A program made the position numbers and the translations under genes. This document shows, one piece after another, positions 27,501 through 36,717 of a DNA stretch of 64,000 nucleotides. The notes beneath the pieces are model-generated. The model searched no databases. It saw only the letters and a list, made by a program, of their open reading frames with translations, and was not told the origin of the DNA. Source of the stretch: a bacterium (GTDB lineage: Bacteria; Bacteroidota; Ignavibacteria; Kapaibacteriales; UBA2268); contig JANJTB010000028.1 of the NCBI GenBank assembly GCA_024711295.1, positions 62,001 to 126,000 on the forward strand, in the 5' to 3' direction. Numbering within the stretch: position 1 is the stretch's first letter; each line of letters opens with the position of its first letter.

Positions 27501-29563
27501 ACGCTTGTAGCCGGATTAATAGGCTCAGCAACCGCCATAGCACGCATTCTGCCAATATGTTCGTCAATAAATTGATTTGGTTCGAATGGAGGGAACTGCA
27601 CTTGTGCACCATAATAAGCAGGTACACCGCTAAATCCACCATTGATAAAATCATTATTTGTTAGTACAGTTGTACCGCGTACCAATCTAACTCTGATTGT
27701 TGGGTCACCATTACACTGAATCAGCTGATTATCAGGCAATCCAAGACATAATGCATTAACAGGTACTACTCTGTTATAAATTGATCTTCCGGTAATTGAA
27801 TTTCTTACAAGGAATCTGACTCTGAAGTTCAAATCTTGTTTAACAAAATTTACACCTTCGGGACCTTGAATTTCATTTGAAAGGTTCTGAACAATTGCGA
27901 AAGGTTGAATTTGACCTAATCTGTTATGGCCCGCGAGTAATTCATAATCATCTTGAGTAGCGGCAGGTACATCTACTGTATATGCTGTTGGATCAGGAGG
28001 ATTAATTGCAGTACTTCTTACTCTGTAATTCAATGACTGAATTCTCAAAGTATTCTTCCACTGTTTGAATTTAACAGCTGACATTGAATTAGGATAGTTT
28101 ACTTCAGGATCAATTGTATCTGAACGGTATCTGTCCCAATAAGTTGTTCCCTGGATATATTCGCCAGCCCAAGGTTGGTTAGGAGCAATGCCGCCTTTAC
28201 CAAAATTTTTGTGACGAGCGAAACCTCTTACACCAGCAGTTGTATTATATCTGAATAATTCTCTTGCACTACCTTTAACAAATACTGCAGTAGCAGGATC
28301 AAGATATGAAACACTGTCTGAAACTCTGGTATAGTGTATAGTGATAGATGAGTCAATATTTGATAAAACCACGTGAGCATCTGCAGTAGCATGAGTAGCA
28401 TCACCTGGACGTGTATTCATTGGTACATCAGCAGTAATGGTAGGACTTCCGCTTGCGTTTAAGGCGGTTATCAAAGTACCTTTAGGTTGAGCATTGAATA
28501 TTGCAATAATCAAAGAGTCTCTGTTAGAAGTTCTCTTGTACCAAACTCTACCGAATTCTTCAGCGGTTTTGGTTGTAGGATTATATTGAGAAAGCATTAA
28601 GTCACCCCAAAATACAGCAATCATTGCAGTTTTTACATTGGGTGAAATAGTAGTCATCAAATCACCGCCGCGGGTTCTGATACCGTTGGTAGTAACTTTT
28701 CTGTCGAAACCGATGCTTAACGGGTCTGCACCTAATACAGAGAACTGGTAACCGAAGTTATCAGGTACCAAGTCGTTCAGACCATTTTTGTACATTACAT
28801 TATTGTATTCGTCTCTAACCACGATTCTTTGACCACCGGAAGTGACAGAATCCGCAGTATTATTCCAATTTCTAAGCCAAAGAGTATCGCGTCCGCGGAA
28901 ACCACCTGCAAACCAGTCCATAGACATTGGGTCATAAGCGCTGGTAGCACCCGGAGGAATAGTACGATTACCGTTAGCGTCATAATAGTATCTACGGTTA
29001 CTAAGAGCTATAACACCATTTGTAGATACATAGAATGAGTCGTATCTGATGCCGTTAAAGTAAAAGCCGCCACTCATTCCCAAAGGAATAGGACCTGCGA
29101 TTGCTTCGTCAACAGAGTCCATTGGCTCTGTCCAAAATGCATCAACAGTTTCTCCATCAGCAGGTTGTCTGAAAAATGCCATGCCTTCAGATTTATTATT
29201 TTCCCAGAATTGTCTGGAAAATACTCTGGGACCGGCTACGATTTTTCTCCACAACTCAGGTTGATAACCAGTGTCAATTTTTGACGGAGCAGGGCGCATG
29301 TTCGGAAACAGCGTCTGGTCCAATTGTTCCCTGTCATCTACCCAGTAATACCCTGTAGAAACAGCTGCATTAGTTGGAGACGACCACGCTGTTGTTGGCG
29401 TGAAGTTTCTAGGGAAACTCGTAGAGCCGGAATTAAAAATTGCCGGTTCTGTCAATTGACTCTTTCTCAAAAGCTCATCTTCATCGGTTTCTTTGTCTTT
29501 AGCATACGAAACGCTAACTACTAAACCAAATGTTAGAGCTATAAGCAGTAAGAGATTCTTCAT
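24560..29563 (-). CDS. Giant T9SS cargo protein A (paralogue of the gene at 31614)
   Basis: 1667 residues. A signal peptide (MKNLLLLIALTFGLVVSVSYA) is followed by an acidic stretch (DKETDEDELLRKS). The first about 480 residues hold a conserved block (SGGFYFNGIRYDSFYVSTNGVIAL, then DPMSMDWFAGGFRGRDTLW) resembling nidogen-like or choice-of-anchor beta domains. A long beta-rich middle has no assigned family; it includes a CTSCIRDDADDFFVDNVRLLYRAE segment that looks like a MAM/concanavalin-type end. An FN3-like module follows (IDLYWETASELNNYGFFVERR). The FlgD-like T9SS sorting domain (LEPNSPNPFVNQTVISFNLP) ends in GKMTIVR. It is homologous over its whole length to the protein at 31614-36482. Cell-surface structural role inferred; no enzyme motif found. 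Confidence 0.88.
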   Translation of the reverse strand: MKNLLLLIALTFGLVVSVSYAKDKETDEDELLRKSQLTEPAIFNSGSTSFPRNFTPTTAWSSPTNAAVSTGYYWVDDREQLDQTLFPNMRPAPSKIDTGYQPELWRKIVAGPRVFSRQFWENNKSEGMAFFRQPADGETVDAFWTEPMDSVDEAIAGPIPLGMSGGFYFNGIRYDSFYVSTNGVIALSNRRYYYDANGNRTIPPGATSAYDPMSMDWFAGGFRGRDTLWLRNWNNTADSVTSGGQRIVVRDEYNNVMYKNGLNDLVPDNFGYQFSVLGADPLSIGFDRKVTTNGIRTRGGDLMTTISPNVKTAMIAVFWGDLMLSQYNPTTKTAEEFGRVWYKRTSNRDSLIIAIFNAQPKGTLITALNASGSPTITADVPMNTRPGDATHATADAHVVLSNIDSSITIHYTRVSDSVSYLDPATAVFVKGSARELFRYNTTAGVRGFARHKNFGKGGIAPNQPWAGEYIQGTTYWDRYRSDTIDPEVNYPNSMSAVKFKQWKNTLRIQSLNYRVRSTAINPPDPTAYTVDVPAATQDDYELLAGHNRLGQIQPFAIVQNLSNEIQGPEGVNFVKQDLNFRVRFLVRNSITGRSIYNRVVPVNALCLGLPDNQLIQCNGDPTIRVRLVRGTTVLTNNDFINGGFSGVPAYYGAQVQFPPFEPNQFIDEHIGRMRAMAVAEPINPATSVAYEDHWPFDDTLKTTMFVMRSYYDKNPDPRFRVFDDDASEFFVDLETRENLPSVWKWVNINAQVVSGDAFSKYPLPPRRVDTAANYFMGVLDQPVTLASPTIRMNRLQINGAEPLTRYQDTRSPARNGDELRSFPIDLRGKYGSVLTLSVQRTAHREDWVRGYSDRLLVGPEPRVVRQGQILNPYVHSSSVSQVPDELVVEFARPSDDQITGITNIPLANWRHHPYRRGTNLSARTDMSALTVYGAGGYLIGFLEKDKDSVLAPPGTVANGLINSLRANIFDDGMDIEYNKFAIPIPDTFVVWRNNGAQFFRFRIKVYATNDRKCTSCIRDDADDFFVDNVRLLYRAEITDIEISSVKVNWAYTLVPASQATSIPLSVKVSNNTGLEAPSFAVKLRIFRTDANGNVLDKDPIYCRYQSVTNLLGSSTVDLTMPSWNARKSQRDVVGYYRLVANIITGEPDLIPKNDTTYSNFTLRFSNVFAYDPPVDNAYNSLNDFFTPKGKGLNFLVPQITIPNPIPGLPAIPVNSPRAGSGSIDGTPAFPTTNYSNVEDATGIVGGNGSGSIAAKFIILNSDTLRGFAAFWAGLNKAADQITVRVYEGNENLPNESKVIKLLNTRRGGPNFANEYDKYVQYEFDEPIILTKGVYWLGISQDGETGFELGATSSRSGMRTTNVWQDPTTQWWGEKGNSLNLDKGFRKVVGGNLVNDNFFAFQNITTIGAWMPFTPVAGNPAFGHMDHLGFRGFDNSTRTLTRGTWLPFIRPVFGFKDFGEAVDEYVDCPDEWIPVELYTFSGYVRNSGIDLYWETASELNNYGFFVERRNAENDEEFQQIGFVSGVGNSSTISRYNYLDKEVAPKTTYQYRLRQMDRDGTQECFTSNIVTLTYDKLGELTLEPNSPNPFVNQTVISFNLPNAGEVKLEVVDIMGNVVKVIHDGLLSANKHSYIFDGNDTNGNPLPTGSYIYKLSAANETLTGKMTIVR

Positions 29564-29632
29564 TTAAAAAACCCCATTATTAATTGTAAAACATATTATA
29601 TTTATTTGTTTTTCTAATGTTATCATAATTAA

Positions 29633-31324
29633 CTATCTTTTGAAGCGCCAACCTTTATCTTCATATTCGAAGATCCAGGCTACTACTTTTCCTTCATCTA
29701 TGTTTTCGAATCCATCCCAGAAATCATTTGTATATGTAAATCTGGAGCTTGTATCATTTCTGTCGAATGAATCAGAATGACTCATAATGTTAGCAAAACG
29801 CTCCTTCCAAACTTCAAAATTCGAAGGACGTAAATCTAACCAACCATCATAGCACCATTGATTTATGTTTGCATCGTTAAATTCAAGTTTATCTTCTCCT
29901 CTGCGTACAGGAATTTTAATGTCTTTTCCGCGGAGATAATTTTTTCCATTTTTCATCAAAATAGCAATACCAATAGATAATATCTGGCTACGTAACTGCT
30001 GATCTTCAACAATTAACTGCTCTGCTTTTGATGCATAATCTTCGGCAGTTATACTCTTTACATTGTTCATAGTGCCGGCAATTCTCTTTATAAGAAAAGC
30101 TTCGTAGAGCAACTTAGAAAGCCTTGGTGGTCCGAGCAATTCGAAAGCAACACTATTAACACCTAATTCTTTTTCGAGTGAATCAAGTTTGTTCATTGCA
30201 ACATTTCTAAGCATACCGCCACGATAAGTAGGTCCCATTGTAAATGCATCTAAGCCTTGGATTACATCTTTACCTGTGTTGCCACCACGAATTTCATAAA
30301 CTAAATATTCAGCTATTTCTTCAGGTGTAATGATTTCCATTTGACCTAATGAACTGATAGCCTGGAACTCACCACGAGAGAAAATGCCGTTTTCGCCGGT
30401 ATCTATATAAACTGATTGGAAATTTTTGCCTGTTGAGCTAACTCCTTCCGAGTCGTCAAAGTATAAAAATCCATCTGCATTCTTTGCATTGCTGATGCTC
30501 ATATCAACTAATTCAATTGGTTTGCCGCGTCTCTTTATATCACCATAGGAAATACCTTTCCAGGCAATTGCTGCTGTTGGCTTAATTTCTTTTACTATCG
30601 GACCGTTTGGTGTACGTGCAAGAATGTAAAGCAGCAATGTTTGAGCACCTGCAACGGCATTCTTTGATAATAATACTCGTGATGGTCTTTCTTCACTATG
30701 AGTATAAGGAATATTAAATCCCATACCACCAGTTCCGGAAGTGCCAATTTTAAAGTACATTTTAGCATTATTATCAACCAGACCTCTGTACAACAACTGA
30801 ACGTGTCTTATTAACTGAGGTATGTAAGAACTTGCCATTATTTGTTCGACCAATGGCTCATCTAATTTATTATCCTCAATTCTTTTGATTGCGTTTGTAA
30901 CTGTATTATAAATATTAAGATAAGCAATAGCTGTAGCAGTATTGATACAATCAATTACTATATCAGGTTTTGTATCACTGATAAGCTTATAAAGAGCTGA
31001 ATTGTCAACTACATCATCAGATAATTCATAAAAAATATCTTTGATATGAATTTTCCTTTTATCGTCTCCATCCAATACCTCCCTAAAATCTATGTCTTTC
31101 CATACTTCGCGTGTAAATATATTGCCCCATTTGGGAACAAACATTTCAGGATTATAATTTGGATATTCCTTTCTTAATTGTTGAACTGCATCAAGAGCTT
31201 CAGATTCTTTTAGAGATGAAACGATTAATTGAGCAGGTGAATGTTCCATAAGTTTATGGCAAATAGCTGAGCCGACTAAGCCCCAACCACCTAATACAAG
31301 AATTTTTGATCCTTTGATTTCCAT
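29633..31324 (-). CDS. Large Rossmann-fold (SDR/epimerase-like) protein of unknown substrate
   Basis: 563 residues. The N-terminus has a glycine-rich NAD(P)-binding motif (KILVLGGWGLVGSAICHKL) and an extended-SDR style strand (PDIVIDCINTATAIAYLN). A second half of about 300 residues is not typical of epimerases (TPEEIAEYLVYEIRGGNTGKDVIQGLDAFTMGPTYRGG). No clear Tyr-x3-Lys active-site pair could be placed. There is no signal peptide, so it is cytoplasmic. It lies between the two giant T9SS paralogues on the same strand, 69 bases upstream of the first, and might be co-transcribed with it. Function unknown; related to the extended SDR superfamily at best. Confidence 0.7.
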   Translation of the reverse strand: MEIKGSKILVLGGWGLVGSAICHKLMEHSPAQLIVSSLKESEALDAVQQLRKEYPNYNPEMFVPKWGNIFTREVWKDIDFREVLDGDDKRKIHIKDIFYELSDDVVDNSALYKLISDTKPDIVIDCINTATAIAYLNIYNTVTNAIKRIEDNKLDEPLVEQIMASSYIPQLIRHVQLLYRGLVDNNAKMYFKIGTSGTGGMGFNIPYTHSEERPSRVLLSKNAVAGAQTLLLYILARTPNGPIVKEIKPTAAIAWKGISYGDIKRRGKPIELVDMSISNAKNADGFLYFDDSEGVSSTGKNFQSVYIDTGENGIFSRGEFQAISSLGQMEIITPEEIAEYLVYEIRGGNTGKDVIQGLDAFTMGPTYRGGMLRNVAMNKLDSLEKELGVNSVAFELLGPPRLSKLLYEAFLIKRIAGTMNNVKSITAEDYASKAEQLIVEDQQLRSQILSIGIAILMKNGKNYLRGKDIKIPVRRGEDKLEFNDANINQWCYDGWLDLRPSNFEVWKERFANIMSHSDSFDRNDTSSRFTYTNDFWDGFENIDEGKVVAWIFEYEDKGWRFKR

Positions 31325-31536
31325 TAATATTACCTATCGAAATATTTTTCCAAAATTTGTATTAAATAACTTTACAATTTAATTAATAAAATAATTTTCA
31401 GCAAATTAAAATATACAATTACGAAATTTCAAACATTTTGCGAAACTTCGTAAATTCTAATTTAAAAATACACACAAAATATATTATTTGAAGTATTTTC
31501 TTAAATTAAAATTTACGCATATGAAATAAAAACTTA

Positions 31537-31571
31537 ACAAAATCAGCCCCTTACCTTTTGGTAAAGGGCTG
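31537..31571 (-). terminator. Rho-independent terminator of T9SS protein B gene
   Basis: On the minus strand, CAGCCCTTTACC pairs with GGTAAGGGGCTG (one G-T) around an AAAA loop, then ATTTTG. It lies 42 bases past the stop at 31614. Confidence 0.82.
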
Positions 31572-31613
31572 AATATATTACTAAATCACATATTCGTTAA
31601 TGGTTTACAATTA

Positions 31614-34600
31614 TTAACGAACAATGCTCATCTTACCAGTTAAGATTTCGCTACCTGCTGATAGTCTGTAAATATAGCTTCCACTTGGTAAGAGGTTGCC
31701 GCTATTGTCAGTACCATCAAAAACGTAGGAATATCTTTGAGCTTGAAGAGTTTCATTAGCAAGTACTCTTACCACATTACCGAATACGTCAACTACTTCG
31801 AGTTTTACATCTTGCGATTGTGGAACATCAAAGCTGATAGTTGTACTATTAGCAAATGGGTTAGGAGTATTAGGTTCTAATGTCAATTCACCAACTCTGT
31901 CAAAAGTAAGAGTAACAATATTAGAAGTGAAACACTCTTGAGTACCATCGCGGTCAACTTGACGGAGACGGTATTCGTAAGTATTTTTAACCTGAACATC
32001 TTTGTCAACGAAGTTGTAACGGCTGATAACAGAAGAGTTACCTACACCTGCAACGAATCCAACTTGTCTAAATTCTTCTTCGTTGTTTACATTTCTTCTT
32101 TCAACATAGAAACCATAGTTATTCACTTCAGATGCTGTTTCCCAGTATAAGTCAATACCGGAAGTACGAACATTACCAGTAAATGTGTAAAGTTCGACAG
32201 GTATATCATCAGGACAGTTCTGGAATTCATCTAAAGCTTCGCCATAGCTCTTTGGACCAAAGTATGGACGAATCATAGGAATCCATGAACCACGTGTAAG
32301 AGTTTGTGTTTGTGGGTCAACAGGAGCGCCATAATGGTTTAAGTTACCATAAGCAGGGTTACCAGAAGTAGGAGTAAACTCTACCCATTCCAACGAACCG
32401 GAAACATTCTGCATAGCAAAGAAGTTATCATTTACTAGGTTACCACCTTGCATTTTACGGAAGTTCTTATCTAAGTTCATTGTATTGCCTGCTTCACCCC
32501 AAATACCTGCAGGAGAAACGTATGTATTCAATGTTCTTTGGCCACTTCTTGAAGCTGAAACGCCAAGTTCCATACCTGTTTCACCATCCTGAGAAATACC
32601 GATCCAGTAAGTACCTTTTGCAAGTACGATTGGTTGTGGGAATATGTAAGTAACATAAGCACCATATACGTTAGCAAAGTTCTTACCACCACGGGTAGTT
32701 ATTTCGCCATAAATACGGTTTGTAGTGTTTGGTAATCTGTCGCCGCCATTGAATAATGACATTGTGATCTGGTCAGCTGCACGGTTTAGTGGTCCCCAGA
32801 ATACTGAGTATCCACGTAGAGTATCAGAGTTCAACAAGTTGAACTTAATCGCTACTGAACCTGAACCTGAACCACCAACTGAACCACGTGTATCAACTAC
32901 TTGATCCCAAGTTGGGCCCGAGCGAGGTTGACCTGAAGGAAGCGTTGGCATCAATGTATTAAGTCCTGCTGCTCCTAATGAGTTCTGTGCGTTTTCATCC
33001 GGTGGGTCATAAGCAAATACATCACCGATACGTAAAGTAAACATAGAATATGTTGTGTCATTCTTAGGTACAAGGTCAGGCTCGCTGTACATAACGTTTG
33101 CTTCTAATCTGAAGTAAGAAACAGCGCTAGATAAACTCTTACGAGCATTCCAAGGTGGCATAATTTGGTCAATTGAACCACGGCGAACTAAGTTTGAAAT
33201 ATTCTGAGTACGGCAATATATTGGATCTTTGTCCAATTTATCGCCCTGGGCATTTGTGCGGTAAATTTTAACTTTTACTGAGAAGTTAGGAGCATCAATA
33301 TCAGTATTGTTTGATACTCTAACTGTAATAGGAATCGAAGTTGCTTGTGAAGCTGGTACGATAGTATATGGCCATGATACCTTAACAGAAGATACTTCGA
33401 TATCTGTGATTTCAGCTCTGTAAAGAATCTTAACGTTATCAACAAAGAAATCGTCGGAATCGTCACCGATACAAGTCAAACATTTTTGGTCGTTAGTAGC
33501 ATAAACTTTAACACGGAATCTAAAGTATTTAGCACCTTGGTTTTTCCATAATATAAATGTATCAGGAATAGCAATCGCAAATTTTCTGTATTCCAAGTCG
33601 ATACCGTCGTCAAATATACTTGAACGTAAAGAGTTAATTGCACCTGCAGGAGTTCCTGGTAATGCAAGAGTAGAGTCTTTGTCTGTTTCAAGGAAACCGA
33701 CCATATAACCACCACCACCGAATAAAGTCAAAGGTGCTTGATTAGTTAAGGCAGCATCTTTTGTACCTCTTCTGAATGGTAAATGTCTCCAGTCTTCAAG
33801 TTTAATGTTAGTAATTCTGTCAATTTCATCATCAGATGGTTTTGCAAACTCAACAACTATTTCATCAGGAACAGCACTTGCAGCATTACCATTAGTGTAA
33901 GCTGACAATGCCTGACCTTGAGAAATTACTCTTGGTTCAGGACCTACAAGTAATTCTTCACTATAGTTACGAGCCCAGTCTTCTCTATGAATAACTCTTT
34001 GAATAGATAATGTAAGAATTGGATTTTGTTTTCCACGTAAGTCAATTGGGAATGAACGAATTTCGTCACCACCACGCTTAGGTGTTCTGTTATCCTGATA
34101 TTTAGCAATAGGTTCGTTAACGTCATCAATCTGTAAACGGTTCATTTTGATTACAGGTGAGCTGATTGTTACTGCCTGGTTCATAGCACCAAGGAAATAG
34201 TTATGAGCAGTATCAATTTTACGTGGTGATAATGGATATTTAGAAACCGCATCACCGGAAACCATCTGTGCATTGATGTTTACCCATTTCCAAGCTGAAG
34301 GTATATAGTCACCTGACTCAAGGTCAACATGCCATTGTGAACCGTCATCTTCGAATTGTCTGAATTCAGGTTTTGGATGCTCATCATAATATCTTCTCAT
34401 AACGAAAAGTGTAATCTTAGAGGAGTCATCAAAAGGCCAGTTATCACGTAATTTTTCACCAGTTTCTGGGTTGATAGGTTCAGCGATAACGAATGAGCGC
34501 ATTCTACCAATGTGATTATCAATAAATTCATTTGGTTCGAATGGAGGGAAAGTAATTCTTACAAAATAGTAAGGAGGAATACCATTAAATCCTGAATTTT

Positions 34601-36482
34601 TGAACTCTGTTGGTGTGAAAATCTTAGGAGTAGTTCCGTTATAATTTACCAAACGTACTCTTACAGTTGGGTCACCCATACATTTTTGAGCTTCTTCAGG
34701 AGTATCGTCTAAACCAAGACACAATGCGTCAACAGGAACCAAACGGTTAAAGATAATTCTGTTAGTAATTGTGTTTCTGATTTGGAAACGTCCACGGAAT
34801 TTCAAAGCTTGCTTGACGAAGTTTACGCCACCTGGACCTTGAATTTCGTTAGTCAGGTTTTGGATAAGAGCAACAGGCTGAATAGCACCGAGTCTTTCGT
34901 GACCTGCTAACATTTCATAATCAAGAATGTCTTGAGCACTTAATTCAGTAACGAATTCAGTTGGTTTGTCAGCTTTAGGATCTTTACTTCTAACACGGTA
35001 AGCAATTTCGTGTACACGAAGAGTATTTTGCCATTGTTTGAATTTAACAACTGTACCTGGATATGGATATTCAAGGTTTGCATTATAAACTCTGTATTGT
35101 TGCCAATAAGTAGTTGCCTGAACATATTCACCAGCCCAAGGTTGGTTGTTAGTGATACCGCCTTTACCAAAGTTGACGTGACGAGCAAAACCTCTTACAC
35201 CGCAAGTAGTGTTATATTTGAACACTTCACCGCCGGGAACCGGACGAGAAAGTGTAGAAATTCTACCTGTAGGTGAGTAATGCATAGTGATACTTGAGTC
35301 AACAGCTGATAATACTATGTGAGCATTAGCAGTAACGTAGTTTGGATTATCTTGTCTGATGTCAGCAGGTTGTGTTACATTACCAAATGGTGTTGCAAGT
35401 GTACCTTTTGGCTGAGCATTGAAATAAGCAATAATTAATGAGTCGTTGGTATATGTACGTTTGTAGAATACATAACCATGTTCGTCACGTGATTTTGTGT
35501 CAGGATTGTATTGGGACAAAATGAGGTCACCCCAGAATAGTGCAATCAAAGCAGTTTTACTGTTTTGATTAATAGCACTGACGAGGTCACCACCTAAACC
35601 ACGAATACCTGATGTTGCAGAGTTACCTGATAATGAAATAGGATCAATACCTAATACAGAGAATTGATAACCGAAGTTATCAGGAACTGCGTCATTAAGA
35701 CCATTTTTATATTGAACGTTACCATTACCATCTAAGTCAGGAATCCTCTTACCCATGTTAGGACCTGTAGGAATAACTGAGTCTTGAAGACCATCCCATG
35801 TTTTAACCCACAAAGTATCTCTACCGCGGATACCGCCTGCGAACCAGTCCATAGACATTGGATCGTAACAGCTTGATGCACCGGGAGGAATTACTCTGTT
35901 GCCATTTGCGTCATAGAAATATCTTCTGTTAGTAAGTGCTACTACACCATTTGTAGATACATAGAAAGAGTCATATCTCAAACCATTGAAATAAAAACCA
36001 CCTCTGATACCCAATGGAATAGGACCGGCAATAGCATTGTCAGTCGAGTCTGAAGGACTGTTCCAAAAGTCAGTATCAAATGGCTGACGGAAAAATGCCA
36101 GACCTTCTTGTTTGTTGTTTTCCCAATATGTTTTGGGTAACATACGAGGACCCGGAACAATTTTACGCCACATTTCAGGTTGATAGAATGTATCAACACG
36201 ACCAAATGCAGGTCTCATGTTTGGGAAAAGCTGCTGATTGAGAACTTCTCTGTCATCAATCCAGTAGTAACCTGTAGAAACTGCTGCATTCGTTGGAGTG
36301 TTCCATTGAGATGTAGGAGCAAAATTTCTAGGGAAACTTGTCGAACCGGAATTGAATGTTGGAGGCTCGGACAGCAAACTTTTTCTTAATAACTCATCTT
36401 CGTCAGACTCTTTATCTTTTGTAAGTGCAGTACTTACAACAAGTCCGAGGGATAGAGCTATAAGCAGTAAAAGCTTCTTCAT
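31614..36482 (-). CDS. Giant T9SS cargo protein B (paralogue of the gene at 24560)
   Basis: 1622 residues with the same order of parts as protein A: signal peptide (MKKLLLLIALSLGLVVSTALT), acidic DKESDEDELLRKS, the block GGFYFNGLRYDSFYVSTNGV with DPMSMDWFAGGIRGRDTLW, the long beta-rich middle, a CLTCIGDDSDDFFVDNVKILYRAE segment, an FN3-like module and a FlgD-like T9SS sorting domain ending in GKMSIVR. Differences from A are spread along the gene with a few short indels, so the duplication is old. The 5' leader is also conserved. It has its own terminator. Surface-exposed structural or adhesive role inferred. Confidence 0.88.
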   Translation of the reverse strand: MKKLLLLIALSLGLVVSTALTKDKESDEDELLRKSLLSEPPTFNSGSTSFPRNFAPTSQWNTPTNAAVSTGYYWIDDREVLNQQLFPNMRPAFGRVDTFYQPEMWRKIVPGPRMLPKTYWENNKQEGLAFFRQPFDTDFWNSPSDSTDNAIAGPIPLGIRGGFYFNGLRYDSFYVSTNGVVALTNRRYFYDANGNRVIPPGASSCYDPMSMDWFAGGIRGRDTLWVKTWDGLQDSVIPTGPNMGKRIPDLDGNGNVQYKNGLNDAVPDNFGYQFSVLGIDPISLSGNSATSGIRGLGGDLVSAINQNSKTALIALFWGDLILSQYNPDTKSRDEHGYVFYKRTYTNDSLIIAYFNAQPKGTLATPFGNVTQPADIRQDNPNYVTANAHIVLSAVDSSITMHYSPTGRISTLSRPVPGGEVFKYNTTCGVRGFARHVNFGKGGITNNQPWAGEYVQATTYWQQYRVYNANLEYPYPGTVVKFKQWQNTLRVHEIAYRVRSKDPKADKPTEFVTELSAQDILDYEMLAGHERLGAIQPVALIQNLTNEIQGPGGVNFVKQALKFRGRFQIRNTITNRIIFNRLVPVDALCLGLDDTPEEAQKCMGDPTVRVRLVNYNGTTPKIFTPTEFKNSGFNGIPPYYFVRITFPPFEPNEFIDNHIGRMRSFVIAEPINPETGEKLRDNWPFDDSSKITLFVMRRYYDEHPKPEFRQFEDDGSQWHVDLESGDYIPSAWKWVNINAQMVSGDAVSKYPLSPRKIDTAHNYFLGAMNQAVTISSPVIKMNRLQIDDVNEPIAKYQDNRTPKRGGDEIRSFPIDLRGKQNPILTLSIQRVIHREDWARNYSEELLVGPEPRVISQGQALSAYTNGNAASAVPDEIVVEFAKPSDDEIDRITNIKLEDWRHLPFRRGTKDAALTNQAPLTLFGGGGYMVGFLETDKDSTLALPGTPAGAINSLRSSIFDDGIDLEYRKFAIAIPDTFILWKNQGAKYFRFRVKVYATNDQKCLTCIGDDSDDFFVDNVKILYRAEITDIEVSSVKVSWPYTIVPASQATSIPITVRVSNNTDIDAPNFSVKVKIYRTNAQGDKLDKDPIYCRTQNISNLVRRGSIDQIMPPWNARKSLSSAVSYFRLEANVMYSEPDLVPKNDTTYSMFTLRIGDVFAYDPPDENAQNSLGAAGLNTLMPTLPSGQPRSGPTWDQVVDTRGSVGGSGSGSVAIKFNLLNSDTLRGYSVFWGPLNRAADQITMSLFNGGDRLPNTTNRIYGEITTRGGKNFANVYGAYVTYIFPQPIVLAKGTYWIGISQDGETGMELGVSASRSGQRTLNTYVSPAGIWGEAGNTMNLDKNFRKMQGGNLVNDNFFAMQNVSGSLEWVEFTPTSGNPAYGNLNHYGAPVDPQTQTLTRGSWIPMIRPYFGPKSYGEALDEFQNCPDDIPVELYTFTGNVRTSGIDLYWETASEVNNYGFYVERRNVNNEEEFRQVGFVAGVGNSSVISRYNFVDKDVQVKNTYEYRLRQVDRDGTQECFTSNIVTLTFDRVGELTLEPNTPNPFANSTTISFDVPQSQDVKLEVVDVFGNVVRVLANETLQAQRYSYVFDGTDNSGNLLPSGSYIYRLSAGSEILTGKMSIVR

Positions 36483-36717
36483 TTAAAACCCCAATAAATT
36501 TGTAAAACAAAAAGTATTAATAAAATAATTTTAAATTAATTTTCTGATTTTGTACCATATAAGTTATGCAATATAGTATTTTTAGCTGAAAAAAAATTAC
36601 TTTTTTAATTTTTGCACGACTTCTTACTTATAAAGACACATTAATTTGAATTTTGTCCCAAAAAAAATGCATTTTTTCAAAAAAATGTTCTTTTTTTTTA
36701 TTTTTTTTTCAAATTGC

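Noticed and set aside
29633-31324. A type IX secretion machinery component between the two giant cargo genes
   Set aside because: The protein has a Rossmann nucleotide-binding start and no resemblance to Por/Gld/Spr proteins.
33476-33718. Open frames on the same strand inside the giant T9SS genes (also 27445-27654, 34940-35188, 28795-28983)
   Set aside because: They are out-of-frame shadows of real genes with no start context and no plausible protein composition.
36640-36717. Possible regulatory RNA or terminator in the poly-A/poly-T stretch after the MATE gene
   Set aside because: Only weak A/T self-complementarity (AAAAAATGCATTTTTT); composition alone explains it.
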